Shown one piece after another: positions 10,300 through 22,613 of a stretch of 47,787 nt of DNA. Where the stretch lies: positions 1-47,787 of the forward strand of contig WTXI01000275.1 of NCBI GenBank assembly GCA_022376515.1. The letters are read 5' to 3'. This DNA is from Lactifluus volemus. Its lineage: Eukaryota > Basidiomycota > Agaricomycetes > Russulales > Russulaceae. Below the pieces are notes generated by a model. The model saw only the letters and a list, made by a program, of their open reading frames with translations. It did not search any database and had not been told where the DNA came from. Within the stretch, counting starts at the first letter, position 1; each line of letters begins with the position of its first letter. Both the position numbers and the translations under genes were made by a program.

Positions 10300-12096
10300 A
10301 AAGAAACAGGGCGCGTTCAGAAATGAGAAATGTCGAGTTGGGATAGGTCAGAAGGTCCGGGATCGGGCTGAAGGAAGTCCTTGAGGGTTGGGTTTGACGG
10401 AAGGTATTTCCACCCTGGGAAGCAAAGGTTCCGGAGGACGGGCAGCATGTGTCTTAATGAAAGTCAGGAGGCACAGAAGCTCATTGTGATACGCAGACGC
10501 ATTCACCGAACGCAAGGCAAACGCATGGCTTGGACACGTGTGAATTCGAGAAGATCTCTCCCATGGCTGCGAGGTGGTACCAACGTTGTGGACACGATTG
10601 AAGGAGGCGATGAACCTAACAAATAGGTAGCCTCCGCAGCTGACAGCTCCGTTGGAAGGATGCAACTTGAATGCTAGTACACTGATAGAGACGAGGGCAA
10701 GAGTTGGGTTATCAGATGTGAATAACCCTTGTCAACGTACGTACGGTATACCCACACTCATTTTACAGACGCTCTGCTTTCTTTCGGTGATCAGGTGGTA
10801 GAGCCATTAAGTGATCGTGGCAGAGCGCAGTTCAAAAGGAATAACACGACTGAATGAAAGACCTTCACAAAATGTAAGCAGCATAGAACGTAGCAGTAGC
10901 CGAGATCGAAGCGGAGATCGAACCCAGCGCTCAGCAAGCGGAGACCGCGCCCCGTGATCGGAAACAAATGGCAAAGACTGATACATGCGTACTCGGGCTG
11001 GCGAACATCTATCGATTTATTTGGTGGTGCAGCACGAGGCCACCCGTTCTTAGACAAAGAAAAACGTTTAGGGCTGTGCGAGGTAATCGTTAACTTGAAC
11101 TACGCTATCAAATAGGGGTTTTCTTCTGATCGGACTTTTGCCGAGTTTCGTTCCCACTACGTGCGCAGTCCCCTTATCGGAGGATCGATTCATGTAGCAC
11201 TGGAAGTGGGATCGCAGAAGATTGTCTGGTTCAACAAACCTGTGAGGTATACTAGTAGATTAATCTGAGTCACCACAGCACAAGAATGTTCATCGTGGCA
11301 CAAATCCACCAGTCGTGAAAAGTGTATGTTATTAGAATGGACTAACGGCAACAGGAAGCCTGCTAAACCGGATCTTGCATGACCATCGGTATATCTGACG
11401 CCACCCTTTTGCCAAGTATGAACATACAAACATGGGAATGGCGCAGGAAGATGCTGCGCAGGGAATAGCACACCACTTAAGGGTATTCGGCGTCTTCTCG
11501 TTCTACACGGACCGAGGTGATATTCGTGCCATGCCATGCGAATGAAGGATTATACCTGCGACGATCGCTATGTTCATCTATCCCTGAGTTGGTCCGATGC
11601 AGTTAGCGCTGGAGTATAGTGTTGTATCATTTGCATAGAGAGGGTACCAGTGCTATTGTAAGGCCTTTGCAGCTGAACCTCCCTCCACATGATTCACCAC
11701 GAAGATCACAAAACTGAGCACTGACACGCGTGCGCGTGAGGGACGATATGGTGGTCCCGACTTCAAAGTGCTGAAGAGAGATTGACGATGTGAACGGAGA
11801 ACAGATCGAGTCTGTATTAGCTGATCGGATGCAGAAGAAAGGCTGGAGTAGCTGGGATTGTAGGGCGGCAGCGATCACTATTAATCGCTATGCTGCCCGT
11901 TTACAAGTTGTGGTCACGACTCGAAACTCATCAGTATTCCGGACCGAAATCCCGCACACTTTGCCAGTGTTAGCGGGTTAAAGGATTTGTAAATAGAACT
12001 TGAAATAGACACACAAACGCTACTAGTACAAGTGTCCGTACATCAATATATACAATACTAGCTCTGTCCAACCTCCGAAGGGTTCCACACTGTACT
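10300..12096. other. Gene-poor interval between BTB genes
   Basis: I see no convincing coding exon on either strand. A short stretch at 10480-10550 (GCAAGGCAAACGC...) resembles part of the duplicated BTB upstream DNA at 13130 and 25360. A T-arm-like motif on the minus strand near 10916-10950 does not complete a tRNA. Confidence 0.4.
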
Positions 12097-12888
12097 TTAT
12101 TTGGTTTGGTCCTCATCGCCGCTGCTCGCAGGTGACAGCTGAAATACCTCGCAAATGAGGGCGTCCAATTCAACATTTGCGGCAGAATGCCTGTCACGGT
12201 TTCCAGATCTTCTTCCGACAACGGTACGTAGTGCCTCGCGAGCATGTGCTAATAGAAGGGCCGTCTCTAGCCCCAGCTGTCGGCCTTCTTCAATTGTGAT
12301 GGACTCGTCGCGCACAGCGAGGCCTGTGAGTGCTTCCCGTAGATGGTTTTTATCCACCTCGTACTTCTGGTACATTTCAATTTTTTGTACGTGAGGGATT
12401 TCGAGCTTATCGAGCTCGCGAACGGCGAACGCTTTGAGTTCGACAAAGCCCCATTGGTAGGCGAGCTTCAAGATAGCTGTCCACTCTTTGATACTCGCAC
12501 GGTAGATGGAGTATGTGCTGGAGCGATACATCAGCCAAAGTATACAGCGTATGATCGAGAAAATTTACTGATTGTAAAACACCCATACGACGTGCGCGAA
12601 ATCGTCTGCAAGAGCACTCTCGAGTTGAAAGGGGTTGTGATCGGAGGACCCTGGGCCTTTGGTGAAATCACCAGGGGTAGAAAGATTGTTGAAGAAGAAA
12701 GAGGAGTCGCGTGTTAAGAAATATCGATGTATGCGGAAAAGAGTATTCTCCACCTATGAGTAACCATGTTAGTAAATGACGACTCGGCGACGCTTGATCG
12801 TAAACACACATACAAGGATGACTGTATCTGCACCTTCAATATAATATGTTGGGTGCCGAAGAGGGCGGTGATTTGGAACAGTGGTCAT
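12097..12888 (-). CDS. Short BTB domain protein, 226 aa
   Basis: Three exons, 12888-12814, 12753-12569 and 12517-12097, join in phase to 227 codons. Exon boundaries match the first three exons of the long BTB gene: exon 2 starts VENTLFRIHRYFLTRDS where the other has VENDIFKIHRYFLTRES, and exon 3 begins with a TYSIYRAS segment matching KYSLYEATS. The back region (LAYQWGFVELKAFAVRELD, RQLGLETALLLAHARE) and the closing LICEVFQLSP are family hallmarks. It lacks the long tail and stops after the acidic SGDEDQTK. It is a paralogue of 7397-10222, probably an adaptor that dimerises through BTB; the partner is unknown. An AT-rich TATATATA box lies about 70 bases upstream. Confidence 0.8.
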
Positions 12889-14030
12889 TAGAATGTGTCG
12901 TGATGGTGGGAGAGCGGTAGGAGAGAACTACGTTTCGGTATGAGCTCCATAGCTGTATATATATATCTATATCTGCGCGAGGGGTTTACGATGTCCAGTG
13001 GCGTTCATAGTCATGGGATTCTGGAACCAGCTACGGTGTTCCCACCTTCTCCAGGGAAGTACGTCCGCACGTCCAATGTACAACGTGGACTCCCAGCGCA
13101 GTTCGCAGATCTAGCTGCGAAGATGTCATGGAGCGCAAGGTGTGGAACGCGTGGCGAAGGAACATGGCTTGGTGGCCCAAAATGGAAGGCATGTGCGCTC
13201 CGCGTCTACGGCATTGATAGATAGATATCAATGGAATTGAAATCATAGAAGCATGGACGCACCGCTTCCGCAGCGGTGCCTTATAACACGCACTACGTAC
13301 AATCGCTATCGAATTTTCGGTCGTGAATGTTTCTGGCGCGTTATCGCTGCGCACCAAACCCCAAGATTATTACTGGTTCCCACTGTTTTGACCCTCGATC
13401 GGCGTGAGTCGATAATGACTGCGCAATTTAGAAAGGTGACCCGGAGTTACTACACTCGGCACCTCTAGTACTTAAAGTAAGACGTGACAAATTCGACCGG
13501 GGTCAGGAGGTAGATCGAGTGCCACATCCTAATAGTCAAGGCGGCTCTTTGGCTCGGTTTTCTAATATTTGCACGTTGGTCGTTCTTATCTTGAAAGGGT
13601 CCGGACAACAACACACAAATGTGGGTCTTTGGTCCCACGAAGGCTTGTCAACTGCGCGCGACTTTGCCTGCACAGGGATTCGAGGGGACACATTTAACGA
13701 CCTGGTACCAGAAAGCGTTACTAGTAATCGAACGGAGAGGCAAAAAGAAAGTATTTTTCCCGCTCGCCTCCGTAGTGATGATATAAGTAGGTCATGCTCA
13801 CAGTGACATTTACAAGAGCCAGCACTTTTACGTTAGCTTCTCCCGCCACCTATGGACTACCAGTGGGCACCAAAAGTCAAACTCTTTTTCTTAATATAAT
13901 CACCGTAACGCCACGTAGCCTGCGGGACACTATCTCTCCGCAGCCATGTACCAGGGAAGGAAGTTTGCTTGGACGACCCAGACCCCAATCAACGCTCCGT
14001 GGGCCGGGATAAGGAGCAACCCCAGAACCT
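12780..14030. repeat. Segmental duplication, copy 1 (BTB upstream DNA)
   Basis: Ordered blocks match 24960-26050. Examples are CCCAAAATGGAAGG with a downstream GCTCCGCG, AAGGTGACCCGGAGTT against AAGGTGACCCGAAGTT, and ACCTGGTACCAGAAAGCGTTA against ATCTGGTACCAGGAAGCATTA. Similarity is patchy and I estimate it as well under 80%. No open reading frame is shared, so this looks like old duplicated upstream DNA. Confidence 0.5.
12956..12966 (-). promoter_or_regulatory. TATA-like box of the short BTB gene
   Basis: A TATATATATAT run about 70 bases upstream of the ATG at 12888 on the minus strand. Confidence 0.35.
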
Positions 14031-14600
14031 AGTTGAAAGTACACAACGAAGCACATCGAACCTGAGATACGATTTGCTGCGCATGGGTGTGCGCTAAAGC
14101 GCGCAGAGAATTGTAGGATCGAAGCAGGTGCAATGAAGGCCGGATGACCAGGCCTGAATGCGCATATGACAGCCATACAGGACCAAATAACGATCCCTTA
14201 ATTACAAATTCTCGATTAATTCTCGAAAACCCGCTCGGCGGGCAACAACATAGAAGAGGAATCGCATTCGACAACTTTTGGTGTAACGCAACAAGCAACG
14301 CGTCCATTTTCAGCGACCAATTTGATTGGGTCGTTTGTTGATCTCTGTCAGTCAATGTGTAAACTGGCATAGAGACATGGTAGTCTACGATTTACTGTCC
14401 ACCCGCAATTAGGCATGGATCGACATGCTGTCACGGCCATCACCAGTAAAAATGATGGACAACCTGAGGGGACACCCAGGACATATGTTTGGAACGTCAG
14501 GTATAAGTCATGCTGGCTTGGGAGTTACAGTGGCAGTAGAGAGTTGAGGGAGGGAGGGAGTGGCAGCATCATGAGTCAATATGGACAGTGGTGGAGTGTG

Positions 14601-15119
14601 GGTGTTGCAATAGTTTCACATAGGCATCAGAGCTGAGTTTGAAATAACAACAAAAATGGAACAACAAAATGAAGGCAAAATGCAAGTGAAAATGACCATC
14701 TTTGCAAAATGGGGGGTGTAGCACCATTTTGCAAAAAAGGGTCCTTTTTGGCTTCCTTTTCAAGTCATTTTCAGATGTCATTGTTTTAAAGTAACCAAAA
14801 AGTAAAACAAAAAGTAGCCAAAACCTAATGCTAGCTTAATGTGGAGCTTCCAAGACATGGTCAAAATTATCAAAAAGTAGCAAAAGGACAACTTGAAAAT
14901 GTGAAGTAACCAAGTATTACTCCAAAAGTTGATTTTTTCTGTATTTCCAACTTGAACAGGTAAAAGAACTGAAAACAACAGGAAAAAGAGTGGTGTTACA
15001 AGTATTTCATAGTCAAAAGGAGGTGGACTTTTTTCCTTTTTCACTTTTCTGCCAGTGGTTGCAAAAGTGAAAGAGTGAAAAGGTTTTTGCACAATATGCT
15101 GATGCGGCATTGCAACACC
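14601..15119. repeat. Possible MITE-like insertion at the NLR 3' end
   Basis: The AT-rich block is bounded by an 11-base inverted pair, GGTGTTGCAAT at 14601 and ATTGCAACACC ending at 15119. It contains a perfect 12-base palindrome arm pair (TTTGCAAAATGG/CCATTTTGCAAA at 14701-14734) and many AAAAAGTA-type simple motifs, unlike neighbouring coding DNA. I found no clear target-site duplication. Confidence 0.4.
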
Positions 15120-18100
15120 ACCTTGTCCATCCTCCAGCACGACTTGAAATGGAGTCTTGTTGGACTTGTTCCTCACCTGCACATCTGCGCCATGTTTCAG
15201 GAGTAACTGTGCCATCCGAGTCTCCGGCGGTTCGAGTCCGAGTCCATCTGAGTCGCCATTAGGTGTGAGGACTATCCAACTTGCCGCTGTGCTAGACGCG
15301 TAATACAGTGGAGTGTAATGTTCATTGTCGTACGCGTTCACGTCCGCTCCGCTTTCAAGAAGGAGCTCCGCGGCCTTGAGGCGCCGTCCGCGTGATGAAA
15401 CGATGTGCAACGCCGTCTTTCCGTCATTATCCCGAGCATCGACATCGGCGTTGTGCTGCAGTAAAAAATGTACAACGGCTTCGTCGGCACGAAATATAGA
15501 GCGGCGGGCGCAGGATGCATGATGCAATGGAGTACGGCCATATCTTCCACGCACGTTCATATCCGCACCGTGCTCCACCAGCATCTGCACAGCCTTGAGG
15601 GTCCCAGCACGCGATGCCACCCCTAAAGGAGTGTCATTTTTGTTATTTCTGGAGTCTATGTCTGCTCCATTCTCGAGCAAGAACTTCAAGGCCTTCACGT
15701 TCCCAAATTCTGAGACTGAGTGCAATGGAGTCATACCACGATGGTCTTTGGCATTTATCTCTGCCCCATGTTCCAGTAGAAGGCCCATTACGTCCAGGTG
15801 TTCCATATATGACGCCACAAAGAGTGGAAATCCAAGGCGACCGCTTCTTGCGTTCACCCCTTGCGGATTTACGGTGATAAGCTGCTTTGCCAGGCTGTGG
15901 AAACCACATCCTGCGGCATAGTACAGAGGAGTCCCTCTATCACAACGTGTCTCCCGACTGCGGGACCATTCGATGAGGTGGAATCCCCAGCGTTCATCGA
16001 TATCGTGCATCTGAATCCAGGTAGAAAATTGTGGTTTAGACGAGTCGAATAGTCGTTCCATCCCAACTCGTATCGAGGACGAAACATTACCGAACTGGGC
16101 ATGATCCACCCAATTTTTCGCCGCATACCATGCTAGAGGACAACGTTCCAGCCCGTTTTTGTCGATCCCATCGAGGTGGAGTAGGGTGCTGAGACAAGCT
16201 TGCGCAAGAATTACATGCGCCTGCTCAGGAGTAATGTGGTACCGGGACACATTCCTGCCTCGTGAAGCGAACAACCGATTCGAGATCAAGAACTCCTTCA
16301 CAGAGAAGTGCGAAAATTCGACCACCCGGGAATAGTTGACCTGGACGATTGTGATTAAACTTGAACAAGCTGACACCAATGCTTCTTCAGGATCACCTAA
16401 GCGCCAGTCCGTTATTAGGTTGGGTATCCCTTCAGCTTCGAACTGAAGCGCTAGAACTTCGGCAAGTTCTTCGACACGTAGCGGGCGAAATGACACAAAA
16501 AGACACTGCAAAATATGATTGGCGTGCTCCCATTTCTCCTCGGGGATTTCTTGCAAGATTCGACTATAAGTCTCGTCCAGGGTCATCGGAAGGTCATCCA
16601 AGATCTTCCGAATTCTTGATGGGAATGATTGACACAGCCTATCCAGTTGACAGACCACCCAACGAAACCTAAATCATAGCATGAGAAAGTGTCAGATCAG
16701 AAGGAATGAAGAAACCTTACATCCCGTTAGCACCTTCAGAGAGTCTCTGGATAACCAGGTCCTTATCTTCCGATCTCCATTTTTGCGTTTCTTTGTATGA
16801 ATGAACCACAAATTTGATATAACTGACGATGTCATCCTTTTGTCCGCTTTGATCATGCAGGGGAATATGGACAGACGTCAAGGACTCAAGGACTGGTCGG
16901 ATATCATGTTCATCACGACTTGTGACAAGGATATGCACTCTTGATGCATGTGACTCGACAAGATCCTTCAAGAGATTCAGGACCTTCTTGCGCGGTGATG
17001 AAGTAGGGGGGAGTTTGGACATTCATCCACGGCATCGACAATGATGTACATTGGCAGTCGTTCTTCCAAATCGAGCATGTCTTTGAGACATTTTATTAGT
17101 TTCTCTTCAGTTGGCTGTTCTCTTCCATTGTTATGCGTGTTAAATAGTCGAGACAGGACATTCCAGAAATGGTGAGACTGGTCACAGAGCTGAACCAAAA
17201 GTGAAGAGACAAAGCCGTGGACGTCGCGCTTTGAAGTATCTTTGTAGTCAAAATAGAAATAACAGATTGAACCCAATCCATCGTTGCACGTGTACTTGAT
17301 GTTCTCAATGATTGATGAGCTGGTAAACTACATGAGCTTCTCAACGTGAACCATTCGGAAATGACATACCAGAGAATACTCTTGCCAGAGCCTGCTATAA
17401 AATGAGGAGGCAATCAGCAATGATAACGACACAAAGGGAAGATATTGGTACGTTTGCCTTGTATCCACACAAGGGGACCACTTGATTTCCATTCATTGAA
17501 TGAGATATTGTCAAGGAACCACGTTGCGGTTCCTTTGTGGTGACGGCTTCGTGCAATACTGTGATTAACAGATGGATCTGGGGGGGAGAGCCAATTGCGT
17601 AGCTTCTCCTGTGACTGATAACCTACGAAGCAGTTTTAGTGCCAGTGGATGTGAGGAACAGTGAGAACATAAAGGAATAACGAACGGTTTATCGTGTCCG
17701 CAACTGTAAGAAGAGTGGGGTGGAACAGGTTGGTGTGCAATGTACAAATATATGCGCAAGTTGTGCTTACCCTGCAGCGTGGTAGCTGCCATCACGCATG
17801 TCTCTTCCTGCGTCAATTTGTCCAATCTTTGTAGTGCATTCTCAATCTCTTTCCTTCCCGCCAGCTTGTTCAAGAACTTTTCTGAAGAGACATGAGCGAC
17901 GAATGACACGTCAAGCGCATACACTCACTGAGAAATCGTTGCTTTATCACTTTTGTTGAAAGTGTGAGGATGCAAAGCACCTCGGCCATGATATTACCTA
18001 GCGTTTCCATCATTTCTGCGTTGAGTTCAATCCCAGAATAGATCTTGACACGCGTGAGGAACGCTTGAATACGTTCGAATATTTCACCGAGAACATCATG

Positions 18101-18570
18101 GCTTGCAACAGCATCCTTAGCCGCCTGATACGTTGTTACAAAGATGCATGATGAGTGATCAAGGAAGGCATTCACCTGGAGAAGGACACTGAATCCGGAA
18201 AATATCACTTTCGCTGGAGAAAACGTCTGAAAATGAGTGATTAAGATTTATTATAAGGAAAAGGTTATGCACGGAGACATACCAAGCTAACTCCCTCACC
18301 AAGGATATTAGAAAACACGAGCAAGACAGGTACGATAGCGTTAAGGCACTTCATCAAAGCCTGACATTTCTTCCTAGCTTGATTGAGAGCGTCCACTTGG
18401 TTTTGAAATATTGCTAGGATGGCATCAGCGGAGTGGCAAGAGTCGAGCTGATTGGCGAATGAATGCGTTCGGAGATCTTGACCAGTCTTGTTCTTGTATT
18501 CCTCCAAAGCAGCATCGAATATGGATAGGAAAGTCGAGGAGGGGGTGGATGTTTGGTTAGCTGTAGACAT
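14778..18570 (-). CDS. NLR: Goodbye-like N-terminus, NACHT, ankyrin repeats
   Basis: This is a fungal STAND/NLR receptor, a family linked to self/non-self recognition and programmed cell death. The first exons (18570-17880) encode a Goodbye-like domain: FLSIFDAALEEYKNKTGQD, LDSCHSADAILAIFQNQ and later LQRLDKLTQEE. The NACHT begins with DPSVNHSIA and a Walker A GKPGSGKS built across an intron near 17400. Walker B is YIIVDAVDECP near 17035, followed by VHILVTSRDE. After a winged-helix-like region (ILDDLPMTLDETYSRIL) come about seven ankyrin repeats from 15960 to 15140 (for example NAKDHRGMTPLHSVSEFGNV). Two oddities stand out. The G6 run at 17006-17011 shifts the frame by one, and the last ankyrin repeat breaks off into about 100 residues of hydrophobic, repeat-derived sequence. 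The ATG at 18570 is preferred over an upstream TTG. Confidence 0.78.
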
Positions 18571-18702
18571 AACGTTTACCGGGGGAAGATACAAGTACGA
18601 CGCGGCATAGCACTGGCACCTGGTACATGTATGTCAATGGTCGCTGATAGGCGCTCGACATAGCTCGATAAGGCTCGGCGCACCAGGTGAGCCTGTGCAA
18701 TT

Positions 18703-19045
18703 GCTAGGGAATTTTAGCAGTTTGGGAGGAGATGCTGGATGCCGAGGGCTGGTCGGATCGAGCTCAGAAGGAGTAGGACTCGGAGCCCGAAGACTGGACA
18801 GCCATCGTCATAGGCACCCCCGGGGGCGACCTGGCCTGGATAACGACCGCTCCCCGTTGGGGGTGATCGCCCACAGTCATCAACTACGATACAATTTCAC
18901 GTTTCAAGTTCGAATGAGACCCTTTCTTATTGCTTACTTAGTTTTTCACGCAAGTGACGAGGTCTCACCCCACTGGCACGCACAGATCGAGCAGCCATCC
19001 CGGGCTCCAACAGAGTCGAGAACTCTGGTTTTGTCGTTATACCAA
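18703..19045. repeat. Dispersed repeat, copy B (possible SINE)
   Basis: This is the second copy of the repeat at 3321-3737, without its 85-base internal expansion. On the minus strand from 19045 it reads TTGGTATAACGAC and then a perfect CAGAG-TTCTCGA-CTCTG stem with a 7-base loop. That is the size of a tRNA anticodon arm, and the triplet would be CTC. A GCTCGATCT block downstream loosely resembles a B box. The tRNA link is my inference. Confidence 0.6.
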
Positions 19046-19319
19046 GCGTTACACTATCTCGGGCCACTGTAAGGGCATCCGTTTTTGCCCCTTTTCGTTT
19101 CCCCCATCAGCAAGATAGAAAGTCGCTAGCCCTGGTGACGCTAGTTTCTCGACTAGCTCTAGTTTCTCGCCTAGATCATGCACCCAAAACCTAACTTAGT
19201 ATTAGAGTATCTGGATTCTAATTGTGGGAAAAAAATAATAATAATCAAATTGTTCCTGTGGAATTCCGAGTCATAGCCTCAGCATGCGACTTTACATCGC
19301 GCTGATCCGAGAGGCATTA

Positions 19320-20306
19320 AAGAACAGAATCGGAGGCCGCACGGATGATATTGAAGCGTGGTGCTAATGTGAATGCTCAAAACGACAAGAATGCAACTCC
19401 GCTACACCTATCATGGATACATCGAGGTCATGAGGATACTGCTTGATAACGGAGCAGATCCAAACATGAAGGATCAGGGTCAGCTTACGCCACTAATTTT
19501 GGCATCGACAAGCAGAAGACTGGAGGCCACACGAATGTTATTCAAGTTGGAGCATGGCGCTGATGTGAGTGCTCGCAACAACAATGGCGCGACTCTTCTA
19601 CACCTAGCATTGCGGGATGGATACGTGAACTTGAAAGTTCATGGTGCAGATCAGGATGTGGATGGGAGTCAGGTTACCCCGCTGAAGTTGGCATGGACCA
19701 ACAGAAAACTGGCCCCGAAGGCCTCGCGGTTACGACTGGAGTATGGCGTCAATGAGATCACTCGCAACACAGAGGGTGCAACTCTGCTACACCTAGCATC
19801 GCAGGATCATGTCATCGAGGTCATGAGGTTCCTACTGTCCTACGATGCAGATCAGCGCATCAAGCTCATGAAGGACGGGAGTCACGTCACCCCACTAATT
19901 CTGAGTCATTGGATGTGGGAGGGGCAGAGTCCGCTTGCCAGGGCATCGTTTATGGGTCATTCTGATGTCGTCAAGTTACTGCTCGACCATGGCGCCAAAA
20001 GCCGACGAGCAGGACATGAGCAGCTCGACTCCGTTGCATTACGCGTTGCTCTCGAGTCATGCGAACGTCGTGCGAGTCTTACTCGACCACGGCGCCAACG
20101 TGAACGTACAGGCAATAGGTCTTTACACCCCGTTGCATATGGCGGCAGCCAACGGATACCTCCAGATTGTGGAGCACTTACTCGAATGTGGCGCGGACCC
20201 ACATATCAGAAACAAGAATGGCAAGACGCCTTCCCAAGTAGCATCAGAGCGGGGTCACCATGAACTTGCCGAATTACTATCAGAGCATGCCAGCGAAGGG
20301 ACATAG
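19320..20306 (+). pseudogene. Ankyrin repeat gene fragment with frameshifts
   Basis: Six to eight ankyrin repeats can be read only by changing frame. The first (ILKRGANVNAQNDKNATPLH) is in one frame up to about 19410. IEVMRILLDNGADPN through VVKLLLDHGAK follow in a second frame (19420-20000). STPLHYALLSSHANVV through GKTPSQVASERGHHELAELL occupy a third (20020-20306). There is no NACHT or N-terminal domain upstream; the repeat copy at 18703-19045 lies there instead. The middle repeats are also uneven, with missing residues. I read it as the decayed C-terminus of an NLR or ankyrin gene, facing the NLR on the other strand. Indel errors could account for one of the frame changes. Confidence 0.7.
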
Positions 20307-20593
20307 GGAGTGGCGCTCTACTGTCTGTCACGGTGTTGCTGGATATTTATAAGAAAAGGTGCTGTTCTCTATAATGTCTCACCATAGGAGGCTGATCACA
20401 GATCCAGCAACTCGAAGTTAACATTCGTGACCGACTGTCCTTTGCGAAGCTCCCCATGCATACGCCGCATCATACGGATAAATAAATTCCAGACTTACAC
20501 TTTACGGACAAGCGGTCCGTGGCACCTACTACAGTACGAGTCGTGACGGCGCGATACCACGCAATGCCAGAAACGCCGCAAGTCGTCATCTAT

Positions 20594-22613
20594 TCACTCT
20601 TCGACAGTCACTGCCAACCCACGCGACCGCTCCACAGCGCGCTGCCAACCAAGCCACGCTCTCTCACGATCCTCCTCAGTCGTCTGCGGCTTGAAGGGCC
20701 TACTGTTTGCCGTGTTGACTCCCCGCAGCGTCTCCGGTCGCGTGATATCCCACCCAAACAGACCAATCGCAGATCCAGCGAGCAACGCCGAACCAAGCGC
20801 AGTGCTCTCCCGCATCTCAGGCCGAACGACCTCAAAGCCCCCAACATCTGCCAGTACTTCCATCGCAAAGTCCCCGTTCGTCATACCCCCATCGACCTTG
20901 AGGTGCGCGAGGTCCGAGTCTGAGTCTAACTTCATGCTGTCGATTACGGCGCGGGTTTGGAACGCGCTCGCTTCGAGGGCCGCGCGCGCGATGTGCGCTG
21001 GCGTCGTGTAGGAGGTTAGGCCAACCAGCAGACCGGTGGCGCCAGGGTCCCAATAAGGGGCCAGCAGACCAGAGAAAGCTGTCACGAAGTAGACGCCTGA
21101 GGTGGACGGCACAGAGCGAGCAAGAGAGTTGATCTCGTCAGCAGATTTGATCATTTTCATTGAGTCGCGCAGCCATTTGATAGCGCTACCTGCGACAGCA
21201 ACTACAGAGACGGGTGAGGACCAGATGCGTAATAAAAAGGCGTGATGCTCTTACTAGCTCCCTCCAAGGCGTAGACGGCCTTTCCTTGGGGACCTACCTG
21301 ATAGGCAACCTATAAAAAAGGCCGCCGTGTAAGTGCTAATGCTGTTACCAGCGCACGATAACGTACCGTGCTGAGTAAGCCATGGTTGCTGTAAACGATA
21401 TCCGTGCCCGTACAGAACAGTAAGAACGCTCCGGTACCATACGTACACTTGGCTTCACCCTGAGTCAGGCATTTATTACCGACAAGCGCACCCTGTTGGT
21501 CACCAACGAGGCCGCCTATTGGGACACCTTTGAGAGCGCCATATGTTACGTTACCATACACCTCGCTCGTCGAGACGAGGCGTGGCAGGATCGACTCTCG
21601 GAAGCCGAAGAAGTGCAAAAGTACAGGATCCCACCTGAGCGTGCGGATATTGAGCAAAAGCGTACGGGACGCATTCGTCACCTCGCTAATGTGTTGACCA
21701 GTGCTCACGCCGCCGAGTAAATTCTATCTTGGCTGTCAACGGTGGGTGGGTGAGATGAAAAATAACTCAAGACTGACATATGCAATCCAAGACTCGACCG
21801 TGCCAAACGCGAGGTCGTCAGACTCGTGTGCCTGACGGACATCCGCCCAATTATCGATCATCCATCGGAGCTTCATTGCGGAGAAGTAGGTAGATAGTGG
21901 AAGGCCGGTACTGTGCAGGAAAGGCAGTTGGTTAGCCACGAAGCTGGCAACAAAACTCTGGCAGAGTGCCTAACAGCTCCTTGAGACCCTTCGCCCCGTC
22001 CAGCCCGCTGCGTACTCGGCCATCGACCTCGATTCCCTGTGTCTTGAGCACGTGCGCATAATGCGCAACCATACTACGGGTGCGCGAGTCGTCCCATACA
22101 ATCGCACGGGATAATGGCTTGCCTGTCCTCCGGCTCCACACGACAGTCGTCTCGCGCTGGTTGGTAACCCCTATTCATTTCACGATCAGTCTTGGGGTCC
22201 AAGAGAAGTAGAATTAGGACCAGGGCGCACCAATAACTTTGACGCTGCTGCGGTTGTATCCGACTTCTTCCAATTTGGCTACAGCCTGCTCGATGACCCT
22301 GTCGCACACGAGTTGTATTTCGGTTGCGTCATGTTCATGCCATCTAATCTCGAAGAAGGGACGTTAGAAGACGGGATTGGACAGTAGTCTCGTAAGGTGA
22401 GGGGGGCGCTCACCCAGGCTCGGGGTAGTACTGGGGAAACTCTTCTTGGCTTTGGGCAATGATATCCGCATGCTTGTCGAAGATGATGAAGCGCGTGGAC
22501 CTATAGGTCGATGTCAGCGTGCATGGGAGGGCACCGCAACGAGTTTAGATCTGAACTCACGTTGTACCACAATCTAGGCTGCCAACAAACTCACTCTCCC
22601 TGAGGGCTGACAT
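20594..22613 (-). CDS. GUT1: Glycerol kinase
   Basis: This enzyme phosphorylates glycerol to glycerol-3-phosphate with ATP, the entry step of glycerol catabolism. The start at 22613 gives [20 protein letters not shown], with the N-terminal phosphate-binding loop completed across an intron. [14 protein letters not shown] lies near 22190, [11 protein letters not shown] near 21800, the FGGY-family signature [12 protein letters not shown] near 21500, and the ATP-site segment [17 protein letters not shown] near 20870. The protein ends at AVTVEE (20594). At the intron near 21915-21985, only a donor just before GTTAGG (after KE) yields the family sequence [12 protein letters not shown]. About eight introns break the gene, and the exons I checked join in frame. 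The nearest other gene lies about 290 bases beyond the stop. It belongs to core metabolism. Confidence 0.92.

Noticed and set aside
10916..10950. tRNA-like motif on the minus strand (GGGTTCGATCTCC)
   Set aside because: The T-arm stem pairs poorly and no acceptor, D-arm or anticodon arm could be completed around it.
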